Below, in pieces: positions 7,086 through 15,413 of a stretch of DNA of 64,000 bases. Location: positions 1 to 64,000 of the forward strand of contig NZ_JAJLPA010000020.1 of NCBI RefSeq assembly GCF_025548555.1. The letters run 5' to 3'. The position numbers and the translations under genes were made by a program. The DNA comes from Sphingomonas sp. A2-49. GTDB lineage: Bacteria > Pseudomonadota > Alphaproteobacteria > Sphingomonadales > Sphingomonadaceae. A model generated the notes under the pieces. It did not search any database, had not been told where the DNA came from, and saw nothing but the letters and a program-made list of their open reading frames with translations. How positions within the stretch are numbered: position 1 is the stretch's first letter; each line of letters opens with the position of its first letter.

Positions 7086-8837
7086 CTAGGTTCGGTCGAT
7101 CTCTGCGCGCTTGCGGGCGCTCCGGACCTTGAGCAGATCATGGCGCGAGAGGATGCCGACAACGCGATTGGTGCCGGGCTCGACGATGGGGATACGCCCA
7201 ACCCCGCTCTCGACCATCAGATCAGCCACTTCGCCGATCGGCGAGTGAGGATAAGCGATCGCTTGCGATGAATCGGACAGCGTCTCGGCGAGTGAGGTAT
7301 CGGGTAAATCGCCTTCTACCTGCCAGCGCAGGGCATCGGATCGCGACACCATCGCGACCAAATGTCCGCCATCGTCCACCACGGGATAGGTCCGGTGCGT
7401 TGCGGCGGCCCCGAAAAAGGCGACCGCATCCTTGATCGACATGGCACTTGACAGCACGGCGGGGTCGGGTGTCATCACCTGCTCGGCTTGCAGGAACTCG
7501 TGCGGATCGACGGTATATTCTTGGAGGATATGGCGACCGCGCCGGGCGATTTTTTCCGTCAGGATCGACCGGCGCATGATGAGGACACTGATCGCATAGG
7601 CCCCGGTTGCCGCCGCGATCGTAGCCGGCAAGGCGTCGAAGTGACCGGTCAGTTCAACCGCGAACAGCGCGCCGGTCAGTGGCGCGCGCATGGCACCGCT
7701 CATCATGCCGGCCATGCCAACCATCGCCCAGAAGCCTACCGACCCGGGCAGAATCTGCCCCAGCAGGGCACCCAAGGCGCCACCCATGATCAGCAGGGGT
7801 GCGAGAACACCGCCCGACGTTCCCGACCCGAGCGCGACCAGCCACACGATTGCTTTTACGACGAGCAGTGCCAGGATGACCCGCACCGCCAATGATCCGT
7901 CGAGCAACGCCTGGATGTTGGCGTAGCCCGCGCCGAGAACGCGAGCATCGATCAGCCCCCCGATCCCGACGACGATACCGCCGAGCGCCGGCCACCACAT
8001 CCAGTGCACGGGCAAGCGGTGGAACGCGTCCTCGACACGGTAGAGCAACGCTGACAGCAGCGCCGCCTCGAGACCGACCAGAACACCCATGCCGAGGGCC
8101 AAACCTTCAGTCGGCCACCACGCCTGCACGGGGGCAACGGCGAACGCAAACAGTGGCCCGGCCCCCAGCAGCATGGGCCGCCAGGCAAACGCCACGAGCG
8201 TCCCGACGACGACCGGCACGAAGCTGCGCGGCTTCCACTCGAACAGGAGGACCTCGATCGCCAGCAGGATCGCCGCGATCGGTGTGCCGAAGATGCCGGT
8301 CATGCCCGCCGCGGCACCGGCGACCAGCAAAGTCTTTCGTTCGGCCGCGCTCAGGTGGAAGCATTGCGCGAAAAGCGATCCGATCGCGCCCCCGGTCATG
8401 ATTATCGGACCTTCTGCGCCAAACGGGCCGCCGCTCCCAATTGAAATCGCTGAGGATAGCGGCTTGAGGATCGCAACCTTGAGCGACAGGCGGCTTTCGC
8501 CGTAGAGAATGGCTTCGATCGCTTCCGGAATACCGTGCCCCTTGATCTTCTCCGAGCCGAAACGCGCCATCAGGCCGATCATCACACTGCCGATGACGGG
8601 TATCGCGACGACCGCCAAACCGACATGCGCATTCGCGATTTCAGCGGATGCAGTCGATATCCTGCCGAACCAGAAGAGATTGGTGGCGAGCGCGATCAGC
8701 TTTAGCAGGACCCAAGCCCCGAACGCAGCGCCGGTGCCGACCACGACAGCGGCTCCTGCGAGCATGATCATCCGCCAGTCGGCGCTGTGATCGGCAAGCC
8801 GCTTGGCTTTTGGGATATTGATGGTGGAAGCCGTCAT
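7086..8837 (-). CDS. ClC-family chloride channel/antiporter with CBS domains
   Basis: 583 residues. The ClC core (about 20-430) has GHGIPEAIEAIL, the GSGGPFGAEGP motif with the gating glutamate at E142, and GSGTSGGVLAP at the GxFAP position. Two CBS domains follow (about 450-575: MTPDPAVLSSAMSIKDAVAFF and later MVESGVGRIPIV). ClC proteins move Cl- or other anions across the inner membrane, as channels or H+-coupled exchangers, and CBS domains usually bind adenine nucleotides. It starts the leftward clc-hpp-mfs operon and diverges from the marR gene; a perfect MarR-type palindrome lies in the shared 73-bp promoter gap. Confidence 0.92.
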   Translation of the reverse strand: MTASTINIPKAKRLADHSADWRMIMLAGAAVVVGTGAAFGAWVLLKLIALATNLFWFGRISTASAEIANAHVGLAVVAIPVIGSVMIGLMARFGSEKIKGHGIPEAIEAILYGESRLSLKVAILKPLSSAISIGSGGPFGAEGPIIMTGGAIGSLFAQCFHLSAAERKTLLVAGAAAGMTGIFGTPIAAILLAIEVLLFEWKPRSFVPVVVGTLVAFAWRPMLLGAGPLFAFAVAPVQAWWPTEGLALGMGVLVGLEAALLSALLYRVEDAFHRLPVHWMWWPALGGIVVGIGGLIDARVLGAGYANIQALLDGSLAVRVILALLVVKAIVWLVALGSGTSGGVLAPLLIMGGALGALLGQILPGSVGFWAMVGMAGMMSGAMRAPLTGALFAVELTGHFDALPATIAAATGAYAISVLIMRRSILTEKIARRGRHILQEYTVDPHEFLQAEQVMTPDPAVLSSAMSIKDAVAFFGAAATHRTYPVVDDGGHLVAMVSRSDALRWQVEGDLPDTSLAETLSDSSQAIAYPHSPIGEVADLMVESGVGRIPIVEPGTNRVVGILSRHDLLKVRSARKRAEIDRT

Positions 8838-8868
8838 GCACTCTCGCCGGTTTGAGAACGGCGACCAC

Positions 8869-8887
8869 TATATCGCGACACGATATA
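8869..8887. promoter_or_regulatory. MarR-type operator, copy 2 (perfect palindrome)
   Basis: TATATCG-CGACA-CGATATA, perfect 7-bp arms, in the gap between the divergent clc and marR genes. Its position fits autoregulation of marR and repression of the clc-hpp-mfs operon. Confidence 0.75.
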
Positions 8888-8910
8888 GTTCAACGGTTAG
8901 GATTTGAACG

Positions 8911-9321
8911 ATGATCGATGGTGATGAGCTGATTGACGCCGACTATGCGGCGCTCGCGGATTTTCGGTATGCGCTTCGGCAGTTTCTGGCGTTCAGCGAA
9001 CGTGGCGCGGCAAGCTGCGGCCTGACGCCCCAGCAACACCAAGCGCTGCTCGCCATTCGGGGGGCTACGCATGCGAACGTCAGCGTTGGCTACGTCGCCG
9101 AGCGTCTTGCTTTGAAGCCGCACAGCGCGACCGGCCTGGTCGATCGTCTGGAGACGCTTGGTCTGGTCACACGTCGGCCATCCCCCGACGACGGACGACA
9201 GGCCCTGCTCGAACTAACGCAGAAGGCCCAAACCCTCCTGCGACAGCTATCAAAGACGCATCGTGAGGAAATCGTAAGGCTTCGGCCGATGCTGACCGAA
9301 CTGCTCGCCCGCGTCGATTAA
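8911..9321 (+). CDS. MarR family transcriptional regulator
   Basis: 136 residues. It has the MarR winged-helix layout: helix LTPQQHQALLAI, the helix-turn-helix VGYVAERLALKPHSATGLVDRLETLGLV (about 57-84) and the wing RRPSPDDGRQALLELT. A dimerisation helix ends the protein. It is transcribed away from the clc-hpp-mfs operon and precedes a small membrane-protein gene. Three copies of the same palindrome (4606, 8869, 9352) mark its probable local regulon. The inducer is unknown; many MarR proteins respond to small aromatic acids or oxidants. Confidence 0.92.
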   Translation: MIDGDELIDADYAALADFRYALRQFLAFSERGAASCGLTPQQHQALLAIRGATHANVSVGYVAERLALKPHSATGLVDRLETLGLVTRRPSPDDGRQALLELTQKAQTLLRQLSKTHREEIVRLRPMLTELLARVD

Positions 9322-9351
9322 TCGAAGCCACAAGCCGCTCTAGTTGCAATA

Positions 9352-9370
9352 TGTATCGCAGTGCGATATA
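9352..9370. promoter_or_regulatory. MarR-type operator, copy 3
   Basis: TGTATCG-CAGTG-CGATATA, one mismatch from the perfect operator at 8869. It contains an inner perfect 15-base palindrome TATCGCAGTGCGATA. It sits 24 bp before the start codon of the membrane-protein gene at 9395, over the expected promoter. Confidence 0.7.
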
Positions 9371-9394
9371 AATCGCATACAAGGAGTCGGCGAG

Positions 9395-9964
9395 ATGCAG
9401 TTGATTCTCATGGTGCTTGAAGCGATCGGCCTAACCGTAGGTAGCTTGGCCGCAGCCGTGCTGCTTTGCTGGTTTCTGTGGTACGCGTTTCGGCTCGTAT
9501 TGCATCCGGAATTGGGAGTGTCGGTCGTTCTGATCCTGCTCTTGCTCGCCTTCGCGGGAGAGTTCCCGAAAAGCCAATTTCTGGACATGACACTGACCTT
9601 CGCAGTCGTCGCTGCGGTACCCCTCTGGTTCGCGGGACGCGCTTGGCGCAAGCAACGCCGGCAGGGTTCGAACAGCACGCGCCCGCAACTCGTCGAGCCA
9701 GAGACGAGCGAAGTGGTCATACCGCCACAATCTGCGCAGTCGCCGTGGTCCTATCCCGCAATCACAGCCTGCATCGGCCAGGAACGCCACCCAACTCGAG
9801 ACGAGATCCACTTAGTAGCGTCGCGGCTCTGGCGGGAAGGACTCGCCCTACGCTTTGGATCGCAATCTGCGCCCGCGAACTTCGCCGCCCGACGCGTTTT
9901 GTTGCGCGCGGCTATGACGGCCCTGAGCGGTAAAAACGGCGAAAAGGGTCGTGGGTGTAGATAG
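9395..9964 (+). CDS. Small inner-membrane protein, 3' end provided by the inserted element
   Basis: 189 residues from the ATG at 9395, chosen for the AAGGAG site at 9381-9386. Two or three hydrophobic segments (about 3-30 and 40-75) precede a basic linker (GRAWRKQRRQG) and a soluble C-terminus with HPTRDEIHLVASRLWREG. I do not recognise a family. A MarR-type operator overlaps its promoter, so it belongs to the same regulon as the ClC operon. The last codons and the stop lie inside the 189-bp element that begins at 9955, so the original C-terminus has probably been replaced. Confidence 0.65.
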   Translation: MQLILMVLEAIGLTVGSLAAAVLLCWFLWYAFRLVLHPELGVSVVLILLLLAFAGEFPKSQFLDMTLTFAVVAAVPLWFAGRAWRKQRRQGSNSTRPQLVEPETSEVVIPPQSAQSPWSYPAITACIGQERHPTRDEIHLVASRLWREGLALRFGSQSAPANFAARRVLLRAAMTALSGKNGEKGRGCR

Positions 9965-10143
9965 GCGTCGAAACGGGACCCCACCCTATGTCTTTTCAAC
10001 TCCTTCATTTTGCGAGAGAAATTTCCTTTAGAGGGGATCCCGATCGGCGCCGATCAGGACCCCCTTCGAAACTAGGGTTTCTTCCCCAAAACAATCACTT
10101 GCGTTGTCGACAGGCGGGGTCCCGTTTCGACGCCTATCCACAC
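9955..10143. mobile_element. 189-bp terminal-inverted-repeat element, copy 2
   Basis: Same orientation, length and ends as the copy at 4388-4576; the only difference seen is AA for GG in CCTTCGAAACTAGGG. Its left end falls in the 3' end of the membrane-protein gene and its right end abuts the middle of an old IS3-type orfA. The two copies enclose 5.4 kb. Confidence 0.8.
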
Positions 10144-10323
10144 CTCCAGCACCTTGCGGCGCTTCATCTCCGACGGCATCAGCCCTCCGTATTTGCTGCG
10201 CCATCAATAGTAGGTCTGGATGGAAATGCCCGCCTTCCGACAAGCCTCCTCGACGGTTGTTCCATCCTCAGCCCGCTTGAGAATGAACGCTATCTGCTGT
10301 TCGCTGCACCTCGACTTTTTCAT
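10144..10323 (-). pseudogene. IS3-family orfA remnant with internal stop
   Basis: From the ATG at 10323 the frame reads MKKSRCSEQQIAFILKRAED, continues to GISIQTYY, meets a TGA at codon 40 (10204-10206), then runs on as WRSKYGGLMPSEMKRRKVLE. This is the N-terminal helix-turn-helix part of an IS3-family (IS407/IS511-like) OrfA. The sequence stops exactly where the 189-bp element begins, and no orfA continuation is seen beyond that element, so the transposase was already broken or was cut by the insertion. Confidence 0.8.
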
Positions 10324-10441
10324 CGGTAAATTTCCTCGTCCGGCAACTGCCAAAACGAACCGGGAATTCCCACAAAGAACGGACCAATCTGAAGGGCTCA
10401 GGTTACATCACAGCCGCTATTTCAGTCCTAGATTAGAAAGG

Positions 10442-12643
10442 TCACTGCCACGAGATACGAAGACGCGAGTTCGCCGCGACATCGAACGTGCGGCTGCCTG
10501 TTCTCGTCGTCCCTTTCATCATTCCATCCGGGTCAACGATGACTTCGACACCGTTCAGCCCTGTGTCGGCTTTATCCATAAGCCTTACCTCAGCACGACC
10601 CGCCGGGTCGCCGCAAAGTTGTATCGTCAGCGAACACTCCCCGGTCCGATCGCTCGCAAGCAAGAACGTGTCGCAGAAGAGGTCGAAGGGGGCGTCGTCG
10701 ATCCTGTGGAACGCGCGCGACGCGAACACGAACGCGGCCCCCGCGCCGTATATTTCCTGCCCGACCTGCCCCGCCACATCGCCGCCCACGTAGAGGTCCT
10801 CCAGCGGAAACGAGAGATCGGCATCGATATGGCCGTTCCGCGGCTTGGCGCACAGCATCTCGGCGGGTAGCGCATCGGGATAGTAATACCAGGCCCGGGT
10901 CAGCGCGAAGCGGCAATAGTCGCTGACCATCCGCCGTACGGCGGGATCCAGATCGGGACCACTATCCTTTAGATAGCGTTCGAACGCCCGGAAGCTGTCG
11001 AAACACTCGTACAGCGCCATGTACGGACCGTCATGAAGCGCGCTCACTGCAAGGAAAGTCTGATAATTCGTTGCATCGCCGATCTGTGAATTCCAGAGCA
11101 CACTGTTGTGGAAGAAGCTTGCAAGATAGACGTAGCTCTGGTCCAAATAGCGCCGCTGGTTGGTAATCCGCCACAGTCGCATGCATGCCGCCGCCCCCCA
11201 GGCCGTCAGATTTGCCTGATAGTTCAGGTCGAACCGCATGCCCCGCGCTGCGTCAATGGCGGTGCGCGCTTCCGCCAGATATTTTGGATCGTCCGTTAGT
11301 TCGAACGCCAGCAGCATGACATGGGCATAGATGCCACCGACGTCGGTCTGGCCTAGGTCGGTATCGCCACGCGCCTGGGTGATCACCGAAAAGTCCGTAA
11401 CTTTGTATTGGATCGGCCATCGATAGTCGAAGTGGCGCGCAGCGCGGATCGCGAAGTCGAGCGACCCCTCGAATAGCCGTCGCGCCCTCGCATCACCACC
11501 CAGCGCCAGCGTGCCGAGCCCGATCAGCGGATGGTACAGATACCAGCTGTCCACCGCGTCGCGATCCTTGTCGTCGCCGACATTGGGAAGATAGCGTCGG
11601 ATCGACGGCAAGGCGGGATCGAAGAACCGGTTCAGCCCCGCAGCGAGTTCCGCCGCAAGCGGCACGTCCTCGCCACGCCACAAACCATAGTCGTATATGG
11701 CGGCGAGAAGCGACACCTGCACCATCGAATCCGGGTATTCGGACGCGGTGTAGGGATGGACGTACAAATGGCCGTAATGCCGGATCGTTGCCGCCGGCGA
11801 CTCAGCGAGGTCGCGCAACGTCCGTTCAGCTCTCCCGGGCCAGTCGTGGAATTCGGGCGCTGGCTGGTCGAGAAGCGGATAGATGCTGCCCAGCAGTTGC
11901 AAGAATAGTCGCGCCGAATGCACTTCATTCAGCGGCGGATCGCGATGGAAGGCGATTAGCGCATCCGACAGGCAGACATCTTCGCCGCCTTGTAGCGGAC
12001 TGGTCGGCGGCGTTCCGCTTTGCGGCGGTACAGGAGGCAGATAGCCGAGTTCCGGCCATTCGCCGCCGACCGCGCCGTCCGGCTTGGTATCGGTGGCGTT
12101 GTAATAGGGGTTCATCGCGGTGAGGTTCTGGAGATACAGGATCGTCCCCGGTGTCGGTCCGTCGAGCCGGGCGTATAGCAGTCCCCCGTTCAGCCCGCGC
12201 TGCGCCGCTTCGACATGCCCCCGCGCCGTCAATGGGTCGTCTCCCGGCCCCAGTGGATAGAGGTCACGCGGCAGATAGGGCACCAGCAGGTCCTGCGATG
12301 GGGTCAGCCGCGTCGTAATGCGCAGCACCGGATGAGCCGTGGTGTCGACACTGAACGTAACGACGTGCCGGCCAATCGCGCTGGTCAACGCCACACGCAT
12401 TGACTCGCCCTTTCGCGGCTTGAGCCGGCGCGCCTTTAGCCCCCCGGGGCTGTATGCCGTGCGGATCGCCATCCGCGCGCTATCGCGGCCGCCTATCGCC
12501 CAGAGTGAATCATGGCCAAGCGCGACAGTGATCGCATGCCCTTCGACGTCGAAGGTTCCGATCGTCCGCATGCGTCCGCTGCGCAACTCCGCACGCAACG
12601 CCAAGACGCATGGTCCGGCAGCGGGGGGCGTATCGACAGTCAC
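10442..12643 (-). CDS. Large uncharacterised protein, possible carbohydrate-active enzyme
   Basis: 733 residues from a GTG at 12643, chosen for the GGAGG six bases upstream. No signal peptide is seen. The first third looks beta-rich. The middle and end hold repeated aromatic helical segments (YGHLYVHPYTASEYPDSMVQ, DVGGIYAHVMLLAFELTDD, WGAAACMRLWRITNQRRYL) that suggest an alpha/alpha-toroid fold as in many glycosidases and epimerases; a beta-rich tail closes it. I do not recognise a named family. It diverges from an SDR gene and a GH130 gene and probably works with them on a mannose- or glucose-containing glycan, which is inference from position. Confidence 0.6.
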   Translation of the reverse strand: MTVDTPPAAGPCVLALRAELRSGRMRTIGTFDVEGHAITVALGHDSLWAIGGRDSARMAIRTAYSPGGLKARRLKPRKGESMRVALTSAIGRHVVTFSVDTTAHPVLRITTRLTPSQDLLVPYLPRDLYPLGPGDDPLTARGHVEAAQRGLNGGLLYARLDGPTPGTILYLQNLTAMNPYYNATDTKPDGAVGGEWPELGYLPPVPPQSGTPPTSPLQGGEDVCLSDALIAFHRDPPLNEVHSARLFLQLLGSIYPLLDQPAPEFHDWPGRAERTLRDLAESPAATIRHYGHLYVHPYTASEYPDSMVQVSLLAAIYDYGLWRGEDVPLAAELAAGLNRFFDPALPSIRRYLPNVGDDKDRDAVDSWYLYHPLIGLGTLALGGDARARRLFEGSLDFAIRAARHFDYRWPIQYKVTDFSVITQARGDTDLGQTDVGGIYAHVMLLAFELTDDPKYLAEARTAIDAARGMRFDLNYQANLTAWGAAACMRLWRITNQRRYLDQSYVYLASFFHNSVLWNSQIGDATNYQTFLAVSALHDGPYMALYECFDSFRAFERYLKDSGPDLDPAVRRMVSDYCRFALTRAWYYYPDALPAEMLCAKPRNGHIDADLSFPLEDLYVGGDVAGQVGQEIYGAGAAFVFASRAFHRIDDAPFDLFCDTFLLASDRTGECSLTIQLCGDPAGRAEVRLMDKADTGLNGVEVIVDPDGMMKGTTRTGSRTFDVAANSRLRISWQ

Positions 12644-12804
12644 ATGATCCTCCAATCCAATCTGCCGCCGATGCGAACGCTGTTTGACGGCGACGGTTGC
12701 GACGGATCGGAGGAAGCACGAGACGTTCGGCGATGCTATTGTTTTATCGGGCGGAACTTCGCGCCTGCGCGCGACTTGGCACGTCGACCGAAAAGGAGAC
12801 GCTG

Positions 12805-13575
12805 ATGCCCCCCGTCGCCGATATCACAAGCGAAGTGATCCCTGTGCAAGGCCGCCGCGCGATCGTTACCGGTGGCACGACTGGGATCGGTCGCGCCATC
12901 GCGCGGATGCTGGCCGCCGACGGGGCGGATGTCTTCATCTGCGGACGCGATCCGCAACACCTGCAAGATGCGCTGGCGGATGTCAGCGCCGTGAGCCAGG
13001 GAAAGAGCAAGAGCGACGGCATCGCGATCGACTTGGCCCAAGCCGATAGCACCGGCCGCCTCTTCGACGCAGCGCAAGTTAGCATCGGCACGCCGGACAT
13101 CGTCGTCCTCAATGCCGCCATCGCGGCCGGTGCGCTCGGCGAAACCAGCGAAGCCGACCTCCGCTATGCCATCGCAACCGATTTCACCGCCTACCTTCTC
13201 GGCGCGCGGATGGCGGCCGAGCGGTTGGGCGAGCGCGGGGACATCGTCTTTATCGGTTCGATGAGTGCCTACGTCCTCGGGCCGGGATCAACGGTCTATG
13301 CCGGCATCAAGTACGGGATCCAGGGCTTTACCCAGGCGCTGCGACGCGAACTCGGGCCGAAAGGCATTAGGGTCAGCAACGTCGAACCCGGCAAGACCGG
13401 ATCCGACATGCAACTTCCCGACATTCCTACCGAGCAGCAGTGCGCGATGATCGAAGCCGAGACGATGTTGCGCGCCGAGGACATTGCAGCCGGCGTCCGG
13501 TTCGTCCTTACTCAACCGCGGCGGTCCGTCGTCCAGCAACTCACTCTCGCGCCGCGCATGGAGGCCGGCGAATGA
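12805..13575 (+). CDS. Short-chain dehydrogenase/reductase (SDR)
   Basis: 256 residues from the ATG at 12805, preceded by AAAAGGAG. A classical SDR: nucleotide-binding VTGGTTGIGRAIA, VLNAAIA at the NNAG position, the catalytic serine in IGSMSAY, and the YAGIK active-site Tyr-Lys pair (YxxxK). The stop overlaps the start of the GH130 gene (ATGA), so the two are translationally coupled. It probably oxidises or reduces a sugar or polyol in the same pathway; the substrate is not evident. Confidence 0.9.
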   Translation: MPPVADITSEVIPVQGRRAIVTGGTTGIGRAIARMLAADGADVFICGRDPQHLQDALADVSAVSQGKSKSDGIAIDLAQADSTGRLFDAAQVSIGTPDIVVLNAAIAAGALGETSEADLRYAIATDFTAYLLGARMAAERLGERGDIVFIGSMSAYVLGPGSTVYAGIKYGIQGFTQALRRELGPKGIRVSNVEPGKTGSDMQLPDIPTEQQCAMIEAETMLRAEDIAAGVRFVLTQPRRSVVQQLTLAPRMEAGE

Positions 13576-14687
13576 CCTATGGCGTCGACAAGCTGATCCT
13601 GGTCCCGGACGACATCGACTTGTCTCGGTCGCCACTGGCGGGGCAGTTGGGGGTCGAGACCTATGTACTGGGCGCGTTCAATCCGGCATTGACCCGGCTG
13701 CCCAACGGCAACCTGCTGATGATGGTTCGCGTGGCCGAGGCGCTACGCAAGCCGATATTCGACGGCCATGTCCACAACATCCGCTGGGACGATGGCCGAT
13801 ATGTGCTCGACGCCTGGCCGCTCGGTGCGGCCAATACCGCCGATCCACGCAAATTCCTTCTCCAGGGCAGCGGCTGGAAGGTGATGGCGCTGACTTCGCT
13901 CGCCTGGCTCTTGCCGGTCGAGTTGACTCCGGACGGACTGGCCGTGGTGACCCATCACTATGACAAGGTGATCGCGCCGCACGCGGATTTCCAGATGTAT
14001 GGCTTGGAGGACGCGCGGATCAGCAAGGTGGAGGACCGCTGGCTGATGACGACCTGCTCGGTCAGCCCCGAACGCCATTCGACGACGCTTTATTCTTCCG
14101 ACAACGGCCTCGACTGGACTTTCGAGGACATCGTACTCGATCATCAGAACAAGGACATGCTAATCTTCGAAGGACGGATCGACGGTCACTATTGGGCACA
14201 GACGCGGCCGCTCGGTGACCTCTATTTTGCTTATCCGCCGGGCAGCAAGTGGCGCGCCGGGCCGTCAATCAATTTGGCCTCTTCCCCTGACGCCCTACAC
14301 TGGAAACCGTATCGCAAGCCCGGCATCCGCGCGCATGCTGCCACGGTCGCGACCGCCCGCATGGGCGGCGGGACCCCGCCGATCCTGACCGATCGCGGTT
14401 GGCTGACCCTGTGGCATGGCGTCGAACCGAAAGAGATCGTCGGCGTGTATCGCACCTATTGGTCGATCCTCGATCGCAATGATCCCGGCATTACGGTCGC
14501 AACCGATCACGTACCTTTACTCGAGGCCGATCCAAAGCTCACCCGCCCGATCGAGCATCAAATGTACGTGCGCGACGTGGTCTTCACCACGGGCATCGTG
14601 GACGGCGGCGACCACTATATCGTCGCGTCCGGCGAAGGCGATCTGGCCTGTCGGATAACACATATTCCAAAGGCCTTTTTCAGGTGA
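13572..14687 (+). CDS. GH130-family mannoside phosphorylase or mannosidase
   Basis: 371 residues from an ATG overlapping the SDR stop. It has the five-bladed propeller features of GH130: NPALTRLPNGNLLMMVRVAE near the start, YGLEDARIS around the conserved Asp, GGGTPPILTDRGWLTLWHG, and a final YIVASGEGD. GH130 enzymes split beta-mannosides, either by phosphorolysis or by hydrolysis. The phosphate-binding Arg/His set that separates the two subgroups cannot be assigned safely by eye. It is co-transcribed with the SDR, which suggests a small glycan-use pathway with the divergent gene at 10442. Confidence 0.8.
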   Translation: MTYGVDKLILVPDDIDLSRSPLAGQLGVETYVLGAFNPALTRLPNGNLLMMVRVAEALRKPIFDGHVHNIRWDDGRYVLDAWPLGAANTADPRKFLLQGSGWKVMALTSLAWLLPVELTPDGLAVVTHHYDKVIAPHADFQMYGLEDARISKVEDRWLMTTCSVSPERHSTTLYSSDNGLDWTFEDIVLDHQNKDMLIFEGRIDGHYWAQTRPLGDLYFAYPPGSKWRAGPSINLASSPDALHWKPYRKPGIRAHAATVATARMGGGTPPILTDRGWLTLWHGVEPKEIVGVYRTYWSILDRNDPGITVATDHVPLLEADPKLTRPIEHQMYVRDVVFTTGIVDGGDHYIVASGEGDLACRITHIPKAFFR

Positions 14688-14888
14688 GCGTGGCGACTGG
14701 GGCGGTCTACGCGGTCGTGCCTGGCCGTCCGACGTGTCAAAAACTTCGATCGTCTGAGCGAACAGCAATCTGCATCAACCAGAAAGATATCAACCTAAAC
14801 GCTGTCCCGGAGTTCTACCCCCACGAACGACGTCATCGGTCGAAGCGCATTCCCGGCCGTCACGCGTCGTCCATTTAGGAGAAGAGAC

Positions 14889-15413
14889 ATGAGCACCCGT
14901 CCAGAAATCCTGCACGAACTGTTCGTCACCGGTCTGCGTAACGCCCATGCGGTCGAGAAGCAGGCGCTTTCGATCATGACCCCGCAAGTCGAGCGAATCA
15001 CCAATTATCCCGAGGTCGCCGATCGCCTGCGTTTGCACATCGATGAGACGCATGGCCAGATCGCACGGCTGGACGAGATCCTCGCCGACATGGATTCGTC
15101 CGGATCAGCCCTCAAGGACGCGGCGCTCAGCCTTTCGGGCAGCATGGCGGCAATCATGCACAGCGTCGCCGGGGACGAGATCGTCAAGAACAGCTTCGCT
15201 AATTACGCCTTCGAGCATTTTGAAATTGCCGCCTACAAGTCGCTGCTAACACTGGCCGACGATGGTGGCTTCGAACACGCTACCGCGGCGCTGCGCAAAT
15301 CGCTGGCGGAAGAAGAGGCGATGGCGGCGTGGATCGACGATTCCTTGCCGATGGTAACCCGCCGCTACTCTGCGTTGCGCGCCGAGCAGGGAACCCACGA
15401 GGCGAAGGTTTGA
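14889..15413 (+). CDS. YciF-like ferritin-fold protein (DUF892)
   Basis: 174 residues from the ATG at 14889 with AGGAGAAGAG upstream. A four-helix bundle: LHELFVTGLRNAHAVEKQAL, LRLHIDETHGQIARLDEIL, NYAFEHFEIAAYKSLL and a final helix with EEEAMAAWI. The E...EKQ and HxDETxxQ patterns are the putative metal-binding positions of the DUF892/YciF family. Such proteins are typical general-stress proteins, with proposed iron or ferroxidase roles that are not firmly shown. Its stop overlaps a TTG start of the next gene. A second DUF892 gene lies at 59207. Confidence 0.88.
   Translation: MSTRPEILHELFVTGLRNAHAVEKQALSIMTPQVERITNYPEVADRLRLHIDETHGQIARLDEILADMDSSGSALKDAALSLSGSMAAIMHSVAGDEIVKNSFANYAFEHFEIAAYKSLLTLADDGGFEHATAALRKSLAEEEAMAAWIDDSLPMVTRRYSALRAEQGTHEAKV

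Noticed and set aside
8880..8910. GTTCAACGGTTAGGATTTGAAC (and the 4625 copy) considered as a tRNA piece
   Set aside because: No acceptor stem or anticodon arm can be built; the segment belongs to the marR promoter.
14688..14888. EcfG-type promoter upstream of the DUF892 gene at 14889
   Set aside because: No GGAAC-N16/17-CGTT pair could be found in this gap.
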